Shown: in pieces, positions 58,033-64,000 of the stretch
Position numbering within the stretch: the first letter of the stretch is position 1
Layout: each line of letters opens with the position of its first letter
Assembly (NCBI GenBank): GCA_030562195.1
Contig: JAUJPP010000005.1
Coordinates: 26,647,106 to 26,711,105 of the forward strand
Reading direction: 5' to 3'
Length of the DNA: 64,000 bases
Origin: Nipponacmea schrenckii
Lineage: Eukaryota; Mollusca; Gastropoda; Lottiidae
Position numbers and translations under genes: made by a program
Notes under the pieces: model-generated
The model's database searches: none
Told to the model about the DNA's origin: nothing
The model's input: the letters and a program-made list of their open reading frames with translations, nothing else

Positions 58033-58086
58033 CTACTCAGTACATTACTCTCTAAAACCACACACAATCTTCAACTGGCTACTTTA
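58033..58086 (-). other. Candidate 54 nt non-coding exon on the PMCA strand
   Basis: Minus strand shows a strong acceptor (TTGTTCTGTTTTTGACAG) and, 54 bases later, a near-consensus donor (GAGTAG|GTGAGTAG). Both fit better than typical chance sites in the window. If real it could be a PMCA 5' UTR exon, with a ~32 kb intron to 25913, or part of an unrelated transcript. Confidence 0.3.
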
Positions 58087-58513
58087 CTGTCAAAAACAGA
58101 ACAAAAACAATTGAATATATTTTATGTTGAAATCAATGCCAACAATAGATATTTTGATTCCGATGAGGTTTTTGTAGAAATGCCTCACTACAACCAAGTA
58201 ACAGAAAAGAATTCTAGCCAGTTAACAAATTAATAGGCTATAAGGGTAACTATAACACTGACTATTACATGCATAGGTATTTGTATTATGTTCCTGTATA
58301 AGTTCATTTGTATTCATTCCAAGATTTAGTTTGGTAACCAACAAACCTGTTTTCATGTCAATCGATTACATGATTTAAAGAACTAAATGGTTAGCTCAAA
58401 AGAAAAGAAAAAGGGTCAAATGGATTTGAATGGATTTTCTGTTTGTGTTACTGGTAAATTGTTACCGTCTTATAATAATGCATGTAGATTCAAGTGTACA
58501 CAATGTCTGGCAG

Positions 58514-59147
58514 AAGATAGCTTGCCAGGCAAGGTAGCATACGCCCACTTCAAACAGAATATTCCATGTTTTTTTATTTAATCAAGGGCAATAACTCATA
58601 AACCGACATCTGGCGAGATATTATCATAATGAATACAAATACCAAGTTTCATTCATATCGGATGAAAACTATAGCTTCTATTGCATACACAAGTACATTT
58701 TAATGTTTTTTCATTTAATCAAGGGCCATAACTCATAAACCAACATATGACGAGATATTACAAGATGAATACACATACCAAGTTTCATTCATATCGGATG
58801 AAAACTATAGCTTTTATTGCATACACAAGTACATTTTAACGTTTTTTCATTTAATCAAGGGCCATAACTCATAAACCAACATATGACGAGATATTACAAG
58901 ATGAATACACATACCAAGTTTCATTCAAATCGGATAAAAACTACAGCTTTTATTGCGTACACAAGTAAATTTTAACCTTTTTTCATGTAATCAAGGGCCA
59001 TAAGTCATAAACCGACATCTGGAATTGTAGCATTTTCGAACTTGTCCGAGATATTATCAAGATGAATACACATACCAAGTTTAATTAAAATCAGATAAAA
59101 ACTCTGGCCTGTATTGTGTACACAAGTAATTGTTGACGGACTGTAGT
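58514..59147 (+). mobile_element. Pearl-like element G with four core repeats, right end truncated
   Basis: Left end AGATAGCTTGCCAGGCAAGG, then about four ~145 bp core copies each with ATCAAGGGC[CA]ATAA and ACCAAGTTTCATTC. Ends at TTGTTGACGGACTG without the usual GTGGGCGTATA. Confidence 0.78.
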
Positions 59148-59167
59148 ATATTACAGAAACACTTACC

Positions 59168-59174
59168 TAATGAA
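59168..59174 (-). other. Isolated near-consensus splice donor
   Basis: Minus strand reads TTCATTAG|GTAAGTG. It could close another 5' non-coding exon upstream of the 54 nt candidate. No convincing exon start was fixed. Confidence 0.15.
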
Positions 59175-60289
59175 AATACTATAATGCACTGGTTACAAAA
59201 ATTTCTTTTGAAAAACAAATAGGACCAACTGGTCTCAGAGCCTGAACTACTCTTTGAACCCCATCATACTAAAGTTGCAAAGTAAATCTAGAAAAATATT
59301 AAGAAATGAGCAGACATTTATAAAGGATTTAAACATAATGTAATTATGTGTGGGTGTATTAAGATAAAACTAAATACAGCTATTTCCCCCTTTATAGACA
59401 CATGACTGAAAATAAATACAACTATTGCAACACTAATATTATGCAATATTTTCACTCAGCATGTTATCAATGCTTTCATTACGTATTTCGACTTTGGCGA
59501 AAACGTATTGTAATCGTTCGGATTATTTTTTTTTTTTTTTTTTTGTAATTCTTGGATGAGTTTGCAGACAAACTGGTAAAAGGTGCAGAAATTCTAAATC
59601 TACAGTTGATCTTAGAATGATTTCTATTATCAAATAAAACAAAACCAGAAGTTCTATCTCTGACAAGAAGTGAGAACCGGAAGTTGAGGTTTTTTTGCTT
59701 TAGCAAGTTTATTTTCGGTTCGATTTTGACCGGATTTTCAGATTTGAAAACTTCAATGTATTTGTCAACTAACAATTATAGGTTTTATGCAATTAGGTTA
59801 AATATTTTACCCACAATTTGCAATTTAATATTCAAGGGTCATCGGCAAAAATTTCAGACCGTGATTTCTCCTTTAATATAAATGGTAAAATTTTGAAACT
59901 TTACCAGTTGATAGGCGATATGATTATAATTTTTGAAAAAATGTGAAAAAAAATTCTACTTCCGGTTTAGCCTCAAATGACGTAATTACGTAACTTCCGG
60001 TCTATAACTGCTAGGTGAAAAGTGAAAACTGTTTTATAAATAACTTGTCAATAGTAATTGATTTGACCTAAATAATTAGGTCAAGCTGCCATATCGGCCG
60101 CCATTTTGAATTTTTGTTACAATTCTTAAATCCGAAATTCAGACACTACTGATAGACCGATTTTGATGAAATTTAGCACATAGATACAATGGATCATTAT
60201 CTACCTTTTCTTGGAGACCGATTTTCAAATTTCGTATTTTCTTTCGAATTATTTAAATTTCGATTTTTTCAAAATTAGGTCACTTTAAC

Positions 60290-60560
60290 GGCTACGGAAG
60301 GTGTGACCCACTTAATCTATGACCTTGAAAATTAGGTCAAATAATATTCAATATATTGTCTACGAGTAGATATTTTTTAATTTGGCTTACTTAAAAAATT
60401 CATAGAGATAAGTGTACTTAAATACAGCAAAAATTGATAATTTTCATATTTTCGCCATCATTAACCGTTACGGAAGGTGTGACCTAATTATTTTATGACT
60501 TTGAAAACTAGGTCAAATGATATTCAATATATTGTCTAGATGTAGGTAATTGCAAATTTA
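60290..60560. repeat. Diverged tandem duplication, ~180 bp unit
   Basis: TACGGAAGGTGTGACC, then TAGGTCAAAT and ATATTCAATATATTGTCTA, occur at 60294-60400 and again at 60472-60575. Another TTAGGTCAAG word lies at 60076. No coding potential. Confidence 0.7.
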
Positions 60561-61235
60561 GCCTACATAATATTTTAAGGCTCTCGAAATACGTTCATAA
60601 TTGTAAGCAATTCTAGTTTGTATTACTAACAATCTGATTTAACTGAACTGCTAAAAAAATATAGAATTATGTCATGCCCAAATTGGCATGGTCTTTGTCA
60701 AGACACAAATTGTAATGACATTTTACGCCTAGGATATTATTTATTGCTATTGATTAGAAATTTCAGGTTTCTAATGAGGTATCAGATTGGATCATTTGGC
60801 AATTTACTTTTTTTCTCTTTTCCTCAGAGAAAAAATTAGAAGGAATTTAATATAAAATCAAGTTTAAAGACCTTTTTTAAAGAATAAAAAAAGAATGTAA
60901 TATATCAATACCAAAGAGAATCAATGCTATTCTAAACTAAGAATATAGATATAGTATACAACAAAAGACATTATGTATTATACAATACCACTAAACCCTT
61001 TCTTAAAATAGACTATTTGCATAAATAGACATAAAGACTGTAGAAAAGATAAATGTACAAAAATAGACTGCTAATAAATAAAATACCCGTTTGACGTCAA
61101 CAGTAGACCTAATTTCAACTGGTTGTCATATCAAATGACCTACACTTCCAAATATTACCATTTCACTCCGACTAATCAATGTAAATTGGTGTTAATATAA
61201 TTTCATGGAATAAAATACATGAATATCATACGAAC

Positions 61236-63235
61236 AGTATATCATAGCCTACCAACAGTATATCATAACCTTCCAACAGTATATCATAGACTACCAAAAG
61301 TATTTCATAACCTACCAACAGTATATCATAGCCTACCAACAGTATTTAATAACCTACCAACAGTATATCATAACCTACCAACAGTATATCATAACCTACC
61401 AATAGTATATCATATTCATAACCTACCAACAGTATATCATAGCCTACCAACAGTACATCATATTCATAACCTACCAACAGTATATCATAGCCTACCAACA
61501 GTACATCATATTCATAACCTACCAACAGTATATCATATTCATTACCTAACAACAGTATATCATAACCTACCAACAGTATATCATAGCCTACCAACAGTAT
61601 TTCATAACCTACCAACAGTATATCATAACCTACCAACAGTATATCATAGCCTACCAACAATATATCATAACCTACCAACAGTATATCATATTCATAACCT
61701 ACCAACAGTATATCATATTCATAAACCTACCAACAGTATATCATAACCTACAAACAGTATATCATACCAACAGAATATCATAACCTACCAACAGTACATT
61801 ATATTCATAACCTACCAACAGTATATCATAACCTACCAACAGTATATCATAGCCTACCAACAGTGTATATCATAACCTACCAACAGTATATCATAACCTA
61901 CCAACAGTATACCATACCAACAGTATACCATACCAACAGAATATCATAACCTACCAACAGAATATCATAACCTACCAACAGTATATCATAACCTACCAAC
62001 GGTATATCATAGCCTACCAACAGTATATCATATTCACAACCCAACAACAGTATATCATAACCTACCAACAGTATATCATAGCCTACCAACAATATATCAT
62101 AACCTACCACCAGTATATCATATTCATAACCTACCAACAGTATATCATAACCTACCAATAGTATATCATATTCATAACCTACCAACAGTATATCCTAACC
62201 TATCAACAGTATATCATAACCTACCAACAGTATATCATAACCTACCAATAGTATATCATAGCCTACCAACAGTATATCATAGCCTACCAACAGTATATCA
62301 TAACTTACCAACAGTATATCATAATCTACCAACAGTATATCATAACCTACCAATAGTACATCGTATTCATAACCTACCAACAGTATATCATAACCTACCA
62401 GCAGTATATCATAGCCTACCAACAGTATATCATAACCTACCAACAGTATATCATAACCTACCAACAGTATATCATAATCTACCAATAGTATATCATAACC
62501 TACCAACAGTATATCATAACCTACCAATAGTACATCGTATTCATAACCTACCAAGAGTACATCGTATTCATAACCTACCAACAGTACATCAAACCTACCA
62601 ACAGTACATCAAACCTACCAACAGTATATCATAGCCTACCAACAGTACATCATAACCTACCAACAGTACATCATAACCTACCAACAGTATATCATAATCT
62701 ACCAACAGTATATCATAACCTACCAATAGTACATCGTATTCATAACCTACCAACAGTATATCATAACCTACCAGCAGTATATCATAGCCTACCAACAGTA
62801 TATCATAACCTACCAACAGTAAATCGTATTCATAACCTACCAACAGTATATCATAATCTACCAATAGTATATCATAACCTACCAACAGTATATCATAATC
62901 TACCAATAGTATATCATAACCTACCAACAGTATATCATAACCTACCAATAGTACATCGTATTCATAACCTACCAAGAGTACATCGTATTCATAACCTACC
63001 AACAGTACATCAAACCTACCAACAGTACATCAAACCTACCAACAGTATATCATAGCCTACCAACAGTACATCATAGCCTACCAACAGTATATCATAACCT
63101 ACCAACAGTATATCATAGCCTACCAACAGTACATCATAACCTACCAACAGTATATCATAACCTACCAACAGTATATCATAACCTACCAACAGTATATCAT
63201 AACCTACCAACAGTATATAGCCTACCAACAGTACA
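61236..63235. repeat. 21 bp minisatellite, ~2 kb and ~95 copies
   Basis: Basic unit is CTACCAACAGTATATCATA plus two bases; a 27 bp form has an extra TTCATA block. Because 21 bp is 7 codons, long frames stay open on both strands (LPTVYHN heptads on plus, LLVGYDI on minus); these are not genes. A larger unit of ~421 bp is repeated (compare 62521-62640 with 62942-63060). Confidence 0.95.
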
Positions 63236-63529
63236 TAATATTAATGATACACCATTTAATGATCTTGTACTTTTCATGTCATAATGGTTAATATCTAGCC
63301 TACCATAGTGAACATTATTCATAATGAAATTACAATGAAAATTCATAAAACAAAATGATGTCAGGTCAACTCAATAATTCAAATTGAACAGAAACTGAAT
63401 ATTTGAACAAATCACAGTTGCCATATAAGCATAATTTGCTCATTTTTTTAAACTGTCCTTGCATTAAAGGTCATCACCTGTGCCATTGTTAGCTGTTGAT
63501 TTAAATGGTAGTGTGCACCAATTAACAAT

Positions 63530-63915
63530 CAAACGCATTTTAAAGAATAAGGGCAATAATTCATATTAAATATGATATTTTCAATAGAGTTATTCTAGAA
63601 TGATATCAAACAATTTTAGAGAGTTTCCTTACATTTGGTCAAAAATTACAACACACTCTCACACCAAGTAGGCCTACCATCAAAATCTGGTAAGAATTGC
63701 AAATTGTAGAGTGATTACGAGCATTTCAAGAACAAGGGCATTAACTAATTATTTTCCGATTATGCTGATTTTCAATAAGGTTCATCTTTGGAAATTACAA
63801 ACACTCACACAAAGTTACATCAAAACAGTCAAGAATTATGTGGATGGACGGACTAATGAATGGATGGAAGTGGGTGACAACAATATATGCACCACATTTC
63901 ATGTAGGCGTACAAA
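63530..63915 (+). mobile_element. Pearl-like element H, decayed right part
   Basis: Contains AAGGGCAATAATTCAT, CACACAAAGTTACATCAAAA, GGATGGACGGACTAATG and right end CATGTAGGCGTACAAAAT. No left end. Confidence 0.55.
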
Positions 63916-64000
63916 ATAAAACCAAATATAATTCTAAGAAATAAAAATTGTACAGAAAATTATGAATGTATGTAATGATTGCATTATTGAAGTCATAATA

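Larger units (their letters stand above)
59148..61235. other. Non-coding stretch with poly-T run and TAGGTCA-rich duplication
   Basis: Holds a ~20 base T run at 59525, a segment with ACTTCCGG words at 59957-60000, and the ~180 bp duplication at 60290-60560. No gene recognised. Confidence 0.5.

Noticed and set aside
61219..63228. Five long open frames on both strands made of heptads
   Set aside because: They follow only from a 21 bp tandem repeat that is a multiple of three; no start context, no splice signals, no known family.

Overview
This is a 64 kb piece of an AT-rich animal genome. The gene has many small exons with GT-AG introns, and the window is full of short non-autonomous transposons and minisatellites. 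I think it is a mollusc, most likely a bivalve. The argument is the dispersed element whose left end carries the palindrome TTGCCAGGCAA, whose middle is a ~160 bp tandem core, and whose right end is GTGGGCGTATA; that design resembles the bivalve 'pearl' family. The species cannot be told from the sequence.

The only protein-coding gene I can reconstruct lies on the minus strand between 25.9 and 2.6 kb. It encodes a plasma-membrane Ca2+-transporting P-type ATPase (PMCA, ATP2B family). I traced 21 constitutive coding exons, two optional in-frame micro-exons (36 and 30 nt) at the splice-site-A position, and two alternative last exons. All junctions keep frame. The product is 1,258 aa with the proximal last exon or 1,191 aa with the distal one, plus up to 22 aa from the micro-exons. 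The P-type landmarks are present: PEGLP in TM4, phosphorylated Asp in DKTGT, nucleotide-site KGAS, hinge TGDGTND, VNLIMD in TM6 and a C-terminal calmodulin-binding segment. The two last exons are related duplicates, and each ends in a different class I PDZ ligand (ETTI or ETPL).

The most unusual feature is around coding exon 20. The upstream intron holds ~31 tandem copies of a 59 bp unit that is the 3' end of exon 19 plus its 5' splice site. The downstream intron holds 8 exactly phased 84 bp copies of the next exon's 3' splice site plus the start of exon 21. Most donor copies are intact, while 7 of the 8 acceptor copies carry AG to GG.

From 26 to 64 kb I find no convincing protein-coding gene. 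This is upstream of the PMCA start codon and may be its long 5' intron: there is a splice acceptor just before the ATG and one candidate 54 nt non-coding exon near 58.05 kb. The region is dominated by mobile DNA: TTAA-flanked inverted-repeat elements, two hAT-like elements with perfect 8 bp target duplications, an 858 bp element with a 6 bp duplication, seven or eight pearl-like elements (one enclosing a Penelope GIY-YIG fragment), and minisatellites of 42-44, 23 and 21 bp.
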